Assembly (NCBI GenBank): GCA_001606155.1
Contig: LODT01000021.1
Location: forward strand, 1 to 64,000
Length of the DNA stretch: 64,000 bases
Direction of reading: 5' to 3'
From: Tieghemostelium lacteum
Taxonomy: Eukaryota; Evosea; Eumycetozoa; Dictyosteliales; Raperosteliaceae
Shown: in pieces, positions 12,059 through 23,904 of the stretch
Layout of the letters: the number at the start of each line of letters is the position of its first letter
Position numbering within the stretch: the stretch's first letter is position 1
Program-made: the position numbers and the translations under genes
Notes under the pieces: model-generated
Told to the model about the DNA's origin: nothing
The model's input: only the letters and a program-made list of their open reading frames with translations
Database searches by the model: none

Positions 12059-12660
12059 GAACTTATATGCTCTTTGGGTAAATATATTTTGGAAACATAA
12101 ATGGAGTGGCACATATATTGATATATTGTATTAAAATTATTTTTAAAGAATTAGAATGCAGTCGTAGATTTGGACAATTTAAATTCTTTTTCTTTTTCCC
12201 AATTCATTTGGGATCATTTGTAATTAATTGCTGGAAGATACAAAAGATAGCATCAAACTTTACCACAACTGGAAACCAGGTTGATATTCCAACACAACCA
12301 TTCGCCAAGATATCGAATAGTAGTAGTTTTGAAAATATGTTAAGTAGCAGTAATGGTAATTCATCACTTATCAATAATAGTAATAATGTTACAACTGCCA
12401 CACTTGAATTCACAAGTTCAGATCGTTACTGTTGTAGTATCTATGAGGAGGGTGAGATTGTTATACCAACTTTAGATGCCAGAATGAAAAGATTTCATTG
12501 GGCAAAATCTTTTAGCAAAAAGAAAGATTTCTCGAAAGAGGAATTAGAATTACTCTTATCTGATATCCATTCAACCAATTTTATTTATTTTAATAACCAA
12601 CAACAACAATATGCTAATTCAAGTCCTATGCTCGCTACTGGAAATAACAGAAAAAAATAA
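11990..12660 (+). CDS. Gln-rich protein of unknown function, two exons
   Basis: Exon 1 (11990-12077) encodes MVP, about 20 Gln and ELICSL. A phase-1 intron starts at GTAAATAT (12078) and ends at an AAAG (12148) or TTAG (12154); both acceptors keep the frame and differ by two codons. Exon 2 then runs to 12660. The protein (about 198-200 residues) has SRRFGQFKFFFFF followed by GSFVINCWKIQKIASNF, an Asn/Ser-rich middle, and a C-terminal segment SDRYCCSIYEEGEIVIPTLD ... FHWAKSFSKKKDFSKEELELLL. I do not recognise the family. The gene lies 150 bp upstream of the Ste20 kinase in the same direction. The intron model is inferred from phase alone. Confidence 0.55.
11999..12058 (+). repeat. (CAA)n microsatellite coding for poly-Gln
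   Basis: Twenty perfect CAA units inside the first exon of the Gln-rich gene. Confidence 0.95.
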
Positions 12661-12807
12661 ATGAATTATTTGAAAATTTTAAAATTATTTTTTTAAACCC
12701 ACACATAAATCTTTATTTTTAAAAATAACACTAAAAATTTTTACACCAACCTTACTTTATTTAAAACAATAATATCAATAATATAGTGCCATAACTAGAA
12801 CAAAAAT

Positions 12808-15657
12808 ATGATTGATAGTAGTCAGGCAGTGGACTTCAATAATCATAATGATAGGAAGAAAATAATGGCAGGAGGTCCAAAAAAGTCAATGGACGAACAA
12901 ATTAAAGAGTTGGAAGCGCAAAAACAACAGTTACTTCAAGAAAGAGCTCAATTTGAAGAGGAAAAAAAGATTATATTTGATTCATTACAGAAATGCATTG
13001 GATCAGGATCACAAAATATTGGTAAAAATTTGGGTAAAGCCTATAAGAAATTAGAAAAAATCAATAAGACAAAACAAAATGGTATCTCACAACAACAACA
13101 ACAACAACAACAACAACAGCAACAACAACAGCAGCAACAGGGTATTGGTACACCTTTTAATGTCCAACATAAAGTTCATGTAGATTTCAATTTCAAATGG
13201 TCGGGAAATGATATAGACCAAGAATTTGAATTTCAAGAGGAGCTAGGTACTGGTAGTTATGGTTCAGTTCATAAGGCAATTCATAAAGATTCAAATTTGA
13301 CACTAGCTGTTAAAGTTATACCTGTATCTTCAGATTCTGGAGAGATTCAACAGGAAATTCAAATACTAAAATCAGTAAATAATAGTAATATTGTTTCCTA
13401 TTTTGGATGTTATAACCATCAGCAAGATCTTTGGATTCTAATGGATTATTGCTCACTTGGTTCAATAAGAGATATGTTGGATATTACTTGTATGTGTCTT
13501 AATGAGAAACAAATTAGTTCAGTGGTTCAACAAGCTCTTAAAGGACTACACTATCTACACCACAGTCAAATTATTCATAGAGATATAAAGGCAGCTAACA
13601 TTCTATTGAACGAAGATGCTGTTGTTAAACTTGCTGACTTTGGTGTCTCTGCTCAATTGGAAGATGTAATGAGTAAAACCACAACTGACTACATTGGTAC
13701 CCCACTCTGGATGCCACCTGAAATTATTCAAAAAAAACCTTATAACAACAAATGTGATATCTGGAGTTTAGGTATTACCTGTATAGAAATGGCTGAGGGA
13801 CGTCCACCATATTTAGATATGCCACCTACTAGAGCAATGTTAATGATTCCAAATAAACCACCACCAACACTCTCTAAACCACAACATTTCTCCAAAGAGC
13901 TTAATGATTTTATCAGTCAATGTTGCCAAAAAGATCCTGACAAGAGACCAAGTGCTTTGGAACTTTTAATGCACCCTTTTATTGCCAATGCCTCCAGTAG
14001 TGATTCCCTTAAACCTTTAATGGATGAGTGTCTAAAAAAGAGACAATCAAAAAAGAAAAAATCAAATTTAAATATTAGCCAACAAAAACCACAACAACAT
14101 AAACCACTGCCACAAACTCCATTAGGTGAATCTAAAAAGTTATTGGCTTCTTCAAATTCTAGTAACGGTGATGAACAATTAAATACTTTTATATATAAAT
14201 CTAGTAATGGCAAATCTACACATGCTACCTCTAATGATGATAGTGATCAATTTAATAATATGGGAACAATGGTACTAAAAGATGATGTAGATGATGCTGA
14301 TGCTGCTTCTAATATTCCAGCATTTATAGCTGCTCTAAAGAAATCTTTTAATAATAATAATACTCCACCAACCAGTAATATTAGTACCCCACCATTACTA
14401 TCAAATGACAATAATAATAACAACAATAATAATAATAATAATAATAATAATAATTTGATTGATAAATTAAATGAAATATCACAAAATTTAAAAGATTTAA
14501 ATGATAGACAAGATCTATTTAACCAGCAATTTCAGCAATTTAAAGTTGATATCAATACACTAGTAAATGAAAAAGTTACAGTAATTTTGGATCAATTACG
14601 AACCATTCCACCACCACAACCAAGCTATTCTATTGCAAAGAAAATATTTCCACCACCTCCACCAATACCTCAAGCAAAGAATATTCAATCATCAGCAACA
14701 CAACCAACTAGACCAACCTCTACCAACACCAATAGAAGATCAAAAGAGTTGGATAATATCATTAATAATTTTAATAATTTAGTTCCAAAACCAACTAATA
14801 TTCAAAATAATAGACCCACTTCACCAAATAGTAATAATAGACCACCTTCACAACAACAGCAACAAAAGAGAAATAGTCAAAATCTATCTAATAGACCAAA
14901 TTCTCCTAGAAATAGTCAAAATCTTAGTAGTAGACCATTATCACCTAAACCACCAACTTTATCAAATATTGACCAAAATAATTCGCCAACAACAACAACA
15001 ACAACAACAAGCACAAACACCACAAGTCCTTCAAGCGAACCTAGCATTGTAAATATAAATAACCATCCTGTATTATCACCACAAAATAGAGCTAAGCCAG
15101 TACCACCACCAAGACCAGGCCAATCACCACTTTCAAAAAGACCACCATCGCCAATGAGAAAACCATTGTCTCCACCACAACCACCATCAACAACACAACC
15201 TGGTAATGGAAGTGTTATAACATCACCACAAAGAAAACCAGCACCATTACCACCTGTAAAATCACCTATATCACCACTTGGTGGGGCCAACGGTAGTAAT
15301 TTATTGATTTCACCTCCAACACCAAAATCACCATATACTCCACCACCTAGAAATGTCTCTTCATCCTCCACAAATGTTAATCGATTAAGTCAAACATTTG
15401 CATCAACATTGGTATTGAAACCATCACCAACCGTAAATTCAAAAAGATTATCAAGCACCCTTTCAGCACAGAATATCTCACCCATTTTAATTAGCTCACC
15501 ATCTGTAAAAGCTATCACTAGTAGTAGTAGTACTGGTGTATCAACAAGCGGTAATAGTGCAACTGAAAAACCAGCAAGTACTAGTGGTGGATCTATCAGA
15601 AAGAAAACAGTTCAACAAGTAAAATCAATATTTACACCTACAAAATCTAATAAATAA
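12808..15657 (+). CDS. Ste20/GCK-family serine/threonine kinase with coiled-coil head and Pro/Asn-rich tail
   Basis: A single 949-residue frame. Residues about 28-55 form a Glu/Gln/Lys coiled coil, followed by a poly-Gln run. The kinase domain spans about 140-395: glycine loop LGTGSYGSV, Lys in LAVKV, catalytic HRDIKAANILL, DFGVSAQL, and GTPLWMPPE where most Ste20 kinases read WMAPE. RAMLMIPNKPPPTL is characteristic of the MST/Hippo-like GCK-II group and the dictyostelid dst/krs kinases. The tail has an Asn run, a short coiled segment (DKLNEISQNLKDLNDRQ) and about 350 residues rich in PxxP and SP motifs, likely SH3-binding or phosphorylated. No SARAH domain is seen, unlike MST1/2. The gene ends 40 bp from the convergent LysM gene. 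Confidence 0.93.
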   Translation: MIDSSQAVDFNNHNDRKKIMAGGPKKSMDEQIKELEAQKQQLLQERAQFEEEKKIIFDSLQKCIGSGSQNIGKNLGKAYKKLEKINKTKQNGISQQQQQQQQQQQQQQQQQGIGTPFNVQHKVHVDFNFKWSGNDIDQEFEFQEELGTGSYGSVHKAIHKDSNLTLAVKVIPVSSDSGEIQQEIQILKSVNNSNIVSYFGCYNHQQDLWILMDYCSLGSIRDMLDITCMCLNEKQISSVVQQALKGLHYLHHSQIIHRDIKAANILLNEDAVVKLADFGVSAQLEDVMSKTTTDYIGTPLWMPPEIIQKKPYNNKCDIWSLGITCIEMAEGRPPYLDMPPTRAMLMIPNKPPPTLSKPQHFSKELNDFISQCCQKDPDKRPSALELLMHPFIANASSSDSLKPLMDECLKKRQSKKKKSNLNISQQKPQQHKPLPQTPLGESKKLLASSNSSNGDEQLNTFIYKSSNGKSTHATSNDDSDQFNNMGTMVLKDDVDDADAASNIPAFIAALKKSFNNNNTPPTSNISTPPLLSNDNNNNNNNNNNNNNNNLIDKLNEISQNLKDLNDRQDLFNQQFQQFKVDINTLVNEKVTVILDQLRTIPPPQPSYSIAKKIFPPPPPIPQAKNIQSSATQPTRPTSTNTNRRSKELDNIINNFNNLVPKPTNIQNNRPTSPNSNNRPPSQQQQQKRNSQNLSNRPNSPRNSQNLSSRPLSPKPPTLSNIDQNNSPTTTTTTTSTNTTSPSSEPSIVNINNHPVLSPQNRAKPVPPPRPGQSPLSKRPPSPMRKPLSPPQPPSTTQPGNGSVITSPQRKPAPLPPVKSPISPLGGANGSNLLISPPTPKSPYTPPPRNVSSSSTNVNRLSQTFASTLVLKPSPTVNSKRLSSTLSAQNISPILISSPSVKAITSSSSTGVSTSGNSATEKPASTSGGSIRKKTVQQVKSIFTPTKSNK

Positions 15658-15697
15658 TAGTTGAACTCCCAAAGTAGGTTCCAAAGGAAATTCTAAT

Positions 15698-16887
15698 TTA
15701 TTTATTTACAAAAGAAAAGCAACAAGACCTATTATTATATTTTTGATATTTTTCTTTAAAAATATTTCTGTGGTTACTGCCCGGAAGTGTGTAGGTTTCA
15801 ATGTTAAAACTTGTTTTTTTACTGCTCCTACTACTGTTTTCATTATTATTATTATTTACATTATTATTCTGAAAACTGTGGTAATTTGTCGATAATTCTT
15901 TAAATTGATTAATCAAATTATCAGAAGTATTTAATATATTGTTATTACTACTACTAATATTATGAGTATTATTTGAAAATATATGTTGTGTAAATTGGTG
16001 TGCTTGTCTTTGATCGTCAATAGATTGATTAAATGCTGACATTTCAAACTGTTGTTGCTGTATAGCTTGTTTCTTTTGATGTTCAAAGACGGACATCTTA
16101 ACTGGTGTGTCAGCATTCTGAAATAATATTTTACTATCATTTTGTAGATTAGAAAAAAATGAATCAATATCTTCATCATCCTCACAATCAGAATTAATAA
16201 TATTACTATGAAAGCTGTCACCATTTTCATTATTACCAACAACAACATCAACATCAACATCATCATCATCATCATCATCATCATCATTGTGATCAGAGAT
16301 GATTTCACTAAAATTACTAATATCAACATGTGATTCTTTAAAATTATGATAGGCCACTATGGCTTTAAAATAGTCATATTTGAAATTTTCAAGAAATTCA
16401 ATTGCCTCTTGCTTATCTAGACAGCCTGTATTCTTTACAAATCTATCAACTATTCGCTTTTTTAAGAGTTGATCCATTTCCTTATCTAAAATAGTAGGTT
16501 TTTGTAGAATAGTATCTTTTTTCCAAGGAATTACCAAAGTATATCTAGATTCTAGTGTGTGTCCATTGAGTTTGTTTAATTGTTTAATTTCATCAATTCC
16601 ACAATTATACTTTATAGATAAGCCAGCAAGTGTATCATTTTCTGATACAATGTGAATAAATTCTTCATCACCAATCTCTTCTTGATCATAGATATTAGAG
16701 GATATATTCGCTAATGAATTTTCATTTGATTCCCTTTCTGCTGTTGTTGTTGTTGTTATTTGTGAATTAATATTACTATTAATAGGGTGTATACTAAGAT
16801 AGCTATTATATAAATTATCTTTAATCTTTTGTTTATCTTCTTTATATGTCTGCATTTCCTTAAAAAACTCTTCATTCATTATTTTGC

Positions 16888-16926
<39 letters not shown>

Positions 16927-17087
16927 GTAGTGTATTGGGAGTAGTTGGGGTTAATACTAGCTCACTACTATTATTTAATATATTATTATTTGAAGAGGAT
17001 ACAAATATAGGTGAATTTACTTTACTGTTCCTACTACTCCTTAACTCTTGAATGAATTCATCGTCATTCATTTCTCTGTTGTTATTA

Positions 17088-17127
<40 letters not shown>

Positions 17128-17299
17128 TAATATAACTATTCGTGTTATTATTAAGGGATAATGGGGAATTACTTCCACTATTATTTCTACTAGTTTTTAA
17201 TTCATTGATAAACTCTTCATCTATTAACAATACAGAATTTTTTTTATTTTTACTGTTGTTTGTTGCTGTGTTTTCATATCTATTATCATTGCTTATCAT
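15698..17299 (-). CDS. LysM-domain protein with UBA-like helix and repeated short motif
   Basis: A single 533-residue frame. One LysM domain at about 208-255 (HIVSENDTLAGLSIKYNC ... LNKLNGHTLESRYTLVIP) is followed at about 276-322 by a small helical unit (IVDRFVKNTGCLDKQEAIEF) that looks UBA-like. There is no signal peptide, so this is probably one of the intracellular eukaryotic LysM proteins and not a wall binder. The N-terminal half carries three copies of a short acidic/basic motif (DEEFINELKTSRN, DDEFIQELRSSRN, NEEFFKEMQTYKE), two of them followed by NSP and separated by poly-Asn. An Asp run lies near residue 343. Function unknown. Confidence 0.8.
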
Positions 17300-17612
17300 T
17301 TATAATAAGAAATTAATTGAGTTGTAATATTACTTGAATAAAACATGTGAAATAAAAAAAAAATTAAAAAAAAATTAAAAAATAAAAATTAAAAGAATAA
17401 TATCAATAATAGTTATTTTCATTACTAATTAATATTTTCCATTTATATATATATTTAAAATAATATTTTACCCCCAATATTAAATTTTTAATATTTAAAA
17501 AAAAACAATCACAGGAAAGTTTTCAACTAAAAATTTTTAACTTACTCAATTCTCAAATTTTAAAATAATATTGTAAAATTTTTTCCTCAATGTACTATTA
17601 CTTTAATTTAAA
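17300..17612. other. Divergent promoter region
   Basis: The 313 bp between the LysM gene (minus) and the histidine phosphatase (plus) are nearly pure A/T with several poly-A and poly-T runs. It must hold both promoters; no specific site was recognised. Confidence 0.5.
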
Positions 17613-19430
17613 ATGAAATTAAAATTTTATTATATAGTAGTAAAATTGATATTATTATTTTTCATAATCAACAATAGTAGGGCTTCAGTTTCAAACAAAG
17701 TTTATCACCGATACTATGATTATACATCAAATTATAATATATATCGTCATTTGTCAACTAAAACTCCATATTGGATACTATCAAGGGAGGACGACAGTAA
17801 TGATAGCATAACACCTTCACTAGTTAGAAAAAGCAGTAATAACCAAAATGATAGATTAGTAGTTAGACTAGAAAGTACGGAAAAGGAAATAGTAGAAAAG
17901 GAACCACTCATCATTAATGATTTACAGAGTAGTGGCTCCTCATCAGGAGGTGTTTGTAAAATTGTACATTTTAATTTTTTAGCTAGACATGGATCTAGAC
18001 TACCAGTGGCAGGTGCCATTAAGAAGCTTCAATTGTTACCTCAGAGTCTCGATGGTTATGGTGATAAAATTGTAGAGCAATATAAATGGATTTTAAATTG
18101 GACAGTACCATACCCTACTACGACTGCTGGTAATCTAATACTACAAGGTCAATATGAACACTATAATATCAGTAAAAGATTTAGACAGAGATATCCTGAA
18201 TTCTTTCAACATGGCTATCTACCATCTAGATATCCTATTCAAAGTACTGCAATCTCACGAGTTGGTATCAGTGCAAATTCATTTGCCTATGGTCTATTTG
18301 AAGGAACTGGACAATTGGGTAGTGAGAATTTCGAACCAGTATTTATTAAGACATCAACACTGGACTCTGATAATTTACTAAGATTCTTTGATACCTGTCA
18401 GACCTATCGTCATTTAATTGATAGTAATGTCATTAATAAGGACCAACAAACACTGTGGAACACTAAAACTTTCCCAAATATCTCACTTGAAATCTCTCAA
18501 AAACTTGGCTTACAAGATGTATGGGAGCCTACCATAAATGTAATTGATAATATATTCTCTGCATGTGCATATGAATTATCAATTTCTAATGATGACTCTC
18601 ATTGGTGTTCACTACTATCCAAAGAGAATATACTCAATTGGGAATATTCACAGGATCTTAGTAACTATTGGATGAAGAGCTATGGAAATGTACATAATTA
18701 TAAAATATCTTCAATTTTACTAAAAGATATCTTAAATACAATGGATGGTTTTGTTTATGGTAATAATACATCTTCCTCCTCCTCCGATTTATCCTCTTCT
18801 AGTAATTCTGATTCAATCTCATCATCATCATCATCATCATCATCTTCTTCTATTGTACAGACACCACCTAGAACAATACTCAGGTTTGCACATGCAGAAA
18901 CTGTTATACCATTTTTGACATTACTTGGATTGTATAATGACACATTTACATTAATGGCAAATAGCACTGCAGAGCAGATTGCCAATAGAAAGTTTAGAAC
19001 CTCAATAATATCACCATATGCCAGTAATATTGGTTTCTTTTTATTAGATTGTGGTGAGGAAGGTTTCAAAATCAAAATTGAACACAATGAATTGGCAATT
19101 CAAATACCTGGTTGTGACAGTCTATATTGCGATTATAGCCAATTTACCAAACTGTTTGAGCAAGTAAGACAATTTGATTGGAATGATTATTGTGATATAT
19201 CTAGTGGTCAACCTCACAAGGATAGTCAAGAACCTTCTGTCCACTCATCTTCTAATGATGATAAATCGAACCAAACACTATCTAATCATAATTTTAAATT
19301 ATATATGGCAATTTTCATTCCTCTTTCTTTTATTATTGGTATCTTGACTACTGTTGCAGTCTTAATGCTATTAAAATCTAAAAATTCACAATCAGTAGAC
19401 TACTCCCAACTATTTCCCATAAATAAATAA
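17613..19430 (+). CDS. Histidine acid phosphatase, MINPP1-like, membrane-anchored
   Basis: A single 605-residue frame. The first 25 residues (MKLKFYYIVVKLILLFFIIN) are a signal peptide. The catalytic signature ARHGSRLP is at residues 124-131, giving the nucleophilic His, and HAET near residue 426 supplies the second catalytic His. Sequence between them (YPTTTAGNLILQGQYEHYNI; RVGISANSFAYGLF) fits the multiple inositol polyphosphate phosphatase branch of histidine phosphatases, enzymes that remove phosphate from InsP6 and relatives. A Ser-rich run interrupts the domain before HAET. A C-terminal helix (LYMAIFIPLSFIIGILTTVA) with KSK after it would anchor it, so the enzyme likely faces a lysosomal/secretory lumen or the outside. 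Substrate is inferred. Confidence 0.88.
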   Translation: MKLKFYYIVVKLILLFFIINNSRASVSNKVYHRYYDYTSNYNIYRHLSTKTPYWILSREDDSNDSITPSLVRKSSNNQNDRLVVRLESTEKEIVEKEPLIINDLQSSGSSSGGVCKIVHFNFLARHGSRLPVAGAIKKLQLLPQSLDGYGDKIVEQYKWILNWTVPYPTTTAGNLILQGQYEHYNISKRFRQRYPEFFQHGYLPSRYPIQSTAISRVGISANSFAYGLFEGTGQLGSENFEPVFIKTSTLDSDNLLRFFDTCQTYRHLIDSNVINKDQQTLWNTKTFPNISLEISQKLGLQDVWEPTINVIDNIFSACAYELSISNDDSHWCSLLSKENILNWEYSQDLSNYWMKSYGNVHNYKISSILLKDILNTMDGFVYGNNTSSSSSDLSSSSNSDSISSSSSSSSSSSIVQTPPRTILRFAHAETVIPFLTLLGLYNDTFTLMANSTAEQIANRKFRTSIISPYASNIGFFLLDCGEEGFKIKIEHNELAIQIPGCDSLYCDYSQFTKLFEQVRQFDWNDYCDISSGQPHKDSQEPSVHSSSNDDKSNQTLSNHNFKLYMAIFIPLSFIIGILTTVAVLMLLKSKNSQSVDYSQLFPINK

Positions 19431-19584
19431 AGGTGTTAAACTCTACTTTTCCTTTTTCTACATTAATTAATTAATTTCTATCGAAAATCCTCACATTGTT
19501 CCCTTTCCCATCATTTTCTTGTGATTTATTAAGATTTTTAAAAAAAGAAAAAAATTATTCTATTTTTAAATATCTAAATCGATA

Positions 19585-22500
19585 ATGTCTTATTTACATA
19601 TATATTTATTTATTTTGTTTCTATTAATTATCAACCTTTACCATGCTCAAAATCTATTTCAAATAAAAGGCATTAAATTTCTAGAATACCCAAAAAGTAG
19701 ATATTAACTTTCAATGTTGAGTGCTATGGAAATTTAATATTAATATTTATCTCTGATTAATAGCTTATTCATCTGATGAATGCGATATTTTTGTTCACTT
19801 TTTAATAGATAGTGGTCAATACACAATGACAGTTGACGCAACACCACAAACATCATATCAAAATACATCACTCTATATGAAGAGTTTTACAATAGATAGA
19901 AATGATATACCTGCAATGTTAACTGTTGATATCACTGTGAATAGTGAATTAGATAACTATTTATTAGGAAACTATACTTGTAAAAGTAAATATAAATTTA
20001 TAGTCCAACTTTTTTTTGAAATTTCATTAACTATGATTTTTAAAATCCTAATTATAGCGGCACCAACAATGGATTTAAGCATTCTAAATATGGATTATAT
20101 TAATTTTAGAAGACAAAATAACTATAAAGGAAGATTATTTTTTAGAGCAGATACTGGTGAAAAACAGGTAAGCGAATCAGATTTCACTTGTAACAATAGC
20201 CCAATAGTGGATTCCTGTCTAGTTGGTAAAATTGGTTATTCAAATATTTTTTATATGGATTTATACACTCAAAATGCTGCTTTGACTATAAATCCAATAT
20301 CATTTGATATTGTTTATAACTCAATTCCAACACCTGTAACCATTTATCCTTATGAAAATACTAGTAGGTTGAATGGATAAAGATATTATAAATTTTGAAT
20401 GACTTTATTAACAAATTATTCTATATCTATTATAATAGCGTTTTCATTTAATATGACTGCTTTAGAAAACTTTCAAGATATTTCAGTAAGTCAAGTGTCA
20501 GATTTATATTTTTATTTCCAATCCGAAAATAATAATATATTGGCATTAAGTTTTATTGGTACCATAAATACAAATGTTATTTACAATTACTACCCATTAA
20601 GGAAAACAGCTTCATCGTCAAATCTATACACCTATATGGGTTATACACCATTGCTTGCACAATCTAATTCAGTGCAATTGTATCAATATGATAGTAATTC
20701 TCAATTTACAAGTAAACGAATGGTAACGACGACATTTACACCAGTTGAAACGCCATTTCCTCAAAATGTATTACAAACTACATACAGTTTAGGAACTAAA
20801 ATTATAAGTTATAATTTTAATTTGTCATTTTGGAAATATGGAGATTTACCATCTTTCAATCAGAAGGAAAATCTATTTTTCTATACTTTTCCATTTGGCT
20901 TTATTGGAATAGAAAATTCTGTTCCAATATATAATGCCGCCTTTGTAATTTCAATAAGTCAAGCAGTAATCTACAATGTTGATTATTTTTCATCAACAGA
21001 ATATCAGTTAAACCCATCACTTCCTGATATTATTCCCCCAAGATTAGAGAATGTTTACTTGACTCACTTTGAAGATAATGGATATTTGTTGACAGTACAG
21101 GCATCTGATGATATAACTGGTGTTTATAAAATCATAGTTGGTAACCCAGTTATAGCATTAATTACAACAGCTGATTTAGTTTCTGGGGATATTCTGAATG
21201 GTGTTTACCAAAAAATGTTAAATCTTCCAAATTCTAATGTGGATTTAGATCTTCTCATTGTTGATAGAGCATTTAATGAAATTTTAATCACTGAAGGTGA
21301 TATATTTAATTTCAATCCACAGAATAATCTTATGCTCACTGTTCCATCCAACCCATTCCAAAAAAATGGATAATCGAATTGTTTCTGTTCGTTTCCAAAA
21401 ACAAATAATGAATGTATATAATCAAACTCAGAATAATAATATTGTGTACATTGGCATTGAAAATCCTGTTCTCTACAGTAAATATCCACCAGTGTTCACA
21501 GTTTATCAAACCATTACCAATGATAATCGTGATCCATTTTCAAAAAGATCATTTTATGGAAGTTGGTCTGAAACATTGGGTGAATTTCAAATTCCATTCC
21601 AACTTCCCTCAAATTTGGTTCCAAGAGAAATACAATATGATATTTCTATCACTGGTAATACAATTTCTAATGAACTATTGAAAGGTATTCTACCACCATC
21701 TGCAGTACCATCTTCTATTCTGAAGGTGGAAAGCCAATTCTTTAGTGAATTCCCTCCATTAGTCACTAATATTGAAAAATCATCTCTCTCTGTTAATGTA
21801 CCAATGTTGTATAATTTTGGATACACCTTTACTATTCAATCTGATAATGGTTTTAGTGATGGATTTATTATAGTAACAAGCCAAGTGAATATCCGAGGTA
21901 TTGAAATTGCATTAACACAGATTTCAGGTGATGAATTTTGGGGTAACTTCACTGCCACCATATATATAAATCACACTGCAACTCTGACCAATTGTATATC
22001 ACAAAGCTTTGAAATTCAGTACATGTTGCTAAGAGATAAAAATGGAATGGCTAGTGAATATAAAAAAAGAGGTTTTAATGATAGAGTAAATTCACTTCAT
22101 TTGATAAAAACTGAAATATCAGATCTAATATCATTAAATTGTCCAGCAGTTTCATCAAGTAATATAACACTAGTCTACTTTGGTCAAGAACAAAATATAA
22201 CTGCTATTGATGTCTCTATAGACAATAGTTTGTCATTTATCCTACAGTTAACCTCTGATTCTGGTCTAAGTTTGTATAATTTACCAACACTCTATTTAAT
22301 GGAGGTTGGTTTGGGAATGATAAATTCTACATTTGAAATTACAACACCAGTGGTACCAAACCAATTCTATACCGCATTATCTTATAAAACTACAATAACT
22401 GTACCTGTTGGGTTTGGTCTTAATGGTGGCATTACATTGTCAATCTATGGTGCTGAAAATGTACTCCATACTAATGCTGGATGGGCAACTAATAATCTAA

Positions 22501-23873
22501 ATGATATAGGCATGTTTTATTATATCCAAACCTATAAGAATGATATTCCACAAACTCCTCTCCTGGAAGAACAAAAAAACAACTATACTTCTGATGGTGG
22601 AATTCTAATGGTATATGGTAATAATTTAGGCTTACCAGGCGATAATGTCATTGCTCAAATTTCCTATCCAGGCACTAACACATGGATTAATATAAAAATT
22701 GTTCAAAATTATTTTAGATTATTACATTTAGTAATTTTCAATATTAAAAATAATTACACCACTTTTAATCTGAGAGTTAAGGTAAATAATGACATTTCAA
22801 ATCTCCTAGAAATTCATTACACTAATAGTCCGCCATCTACAACTAAACCACCCGATTCAACCAACACTCCAGTAAATGTATGTCCTGGATCACCAAAATG
22901 TGGAGGTGAGGCTAATGGTATTTGTACCACCACTGGATGTCAATGTAAACCACCTTGGGTCGGTAAAGAGTGTCTTTCACAACCAATATCAATAGAACCA
23001 AATATCAGTATCACAGAACCAGTGGTACAAAATACCTTGGATACACCAAGTGGATCTCAAATCAAGAATTTAATATCAGTACAATCACTGATTGAATATA
23101 ATTTTAAAGGTGAGATTATTCAAAATATCACCCTATCCAACTGGAAATTCTATAATCTCACGGATAGCTCAAAGAAATTATATAGATACTCCAACAGAGT
23201 AAATCTAAATACATCAATGCCAACCGATTTCAATATCTCAATTCAATATTTTTCAGAGGATACCACATTAAATTTTGCTAATGAATTGGTTGATATTAGA
23301 GCTTACACTTTGAAATATACTATTGAAATGTCACCCTATCTATTTAAATCAGTAACCAATAATCTACAAATTGTAATGTCAGCACTCATTGAATCATCAA
23401 ACTTAAACTCATGTTCAACTATAGAGTCAGGTGACACTCTGGACACTAATTTCCAATTCTTTAAATTACAAGTTGAAGATCACTCCCTCTATGCTAAATT
23501 TATTAAAAAAGCTGAAATTGACTATAGAGTTAGATCTATTGAAAATGTTCAACTTTCTACCAATTCACAAGGTTCATCAAGGGCACAAACATTGATAGGA
23601 ATCAATGTTCCTTATTATACCAATTACGTCCTAATGGACCCTGATTTCTCTTTACTTTTGGATTCTAGATCCACTGCAGACAATGAGGATTCACAATGTT
23701 ACTCTCCACCCAGCAAATCCAAACTTTCAAAAGAGCAGTTAATTGGTATAATTGTTGGTTCAGTTGTTGGTGGTGCTATTATAATTGCTATTATCTCCTA
23801 CGTGGTCATCACCAAAACTTCATTAGGCTATAAAAGATCAATTGTAAGAATGAAAAGTTTTATCACAAGATAA
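19585..23873 (+). CDS. EGF-like/IPT transmembrane protein, four exons, one apparent frame slip
   Basis: Exons 19585-19696, 19809-19985, 20058-20363 and 20439-23873 join at three phase-1 introns of 112, 72 and 75 bp. The fourth exon needs one A fewer in a seven-A run near 21361-21367 to stay open; then the total is 1342 residues. The start gives a signal peptide (MSYLHIYLFILFLLLIINLY). The long ectodomain has many N-glycosylation sites, an IPT/TIG-like segment (TSDGGILMVYGNNLGLPGDN), an EGF-like domain (CGGEANGICTTTGCQC then PPWVGKEC, nt about 22880-22970), and a C-terminal helix (LIGIIVGSVVGGAIIIAIIS) with a short basic tail. This architecture is typical of a large dictyostelid family of surface proteins (ComC-like EGF proteins) tied to cell signalling or adhesion. 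The exact paralogue is not assigned. Confidence 0.8.
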
Positions 23874-23904
23874 AAATAAATCTAATAGATTCATAAATTA
23901 TTTT

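Noticed and set aside
14916-15371. A 151-codon Gly-rich frame opposite the kinase tail
   Set aside because: It is the complement of Pro-rich codons (CCA to TGG/GGT) in the kinase tail; no start context or homologue.
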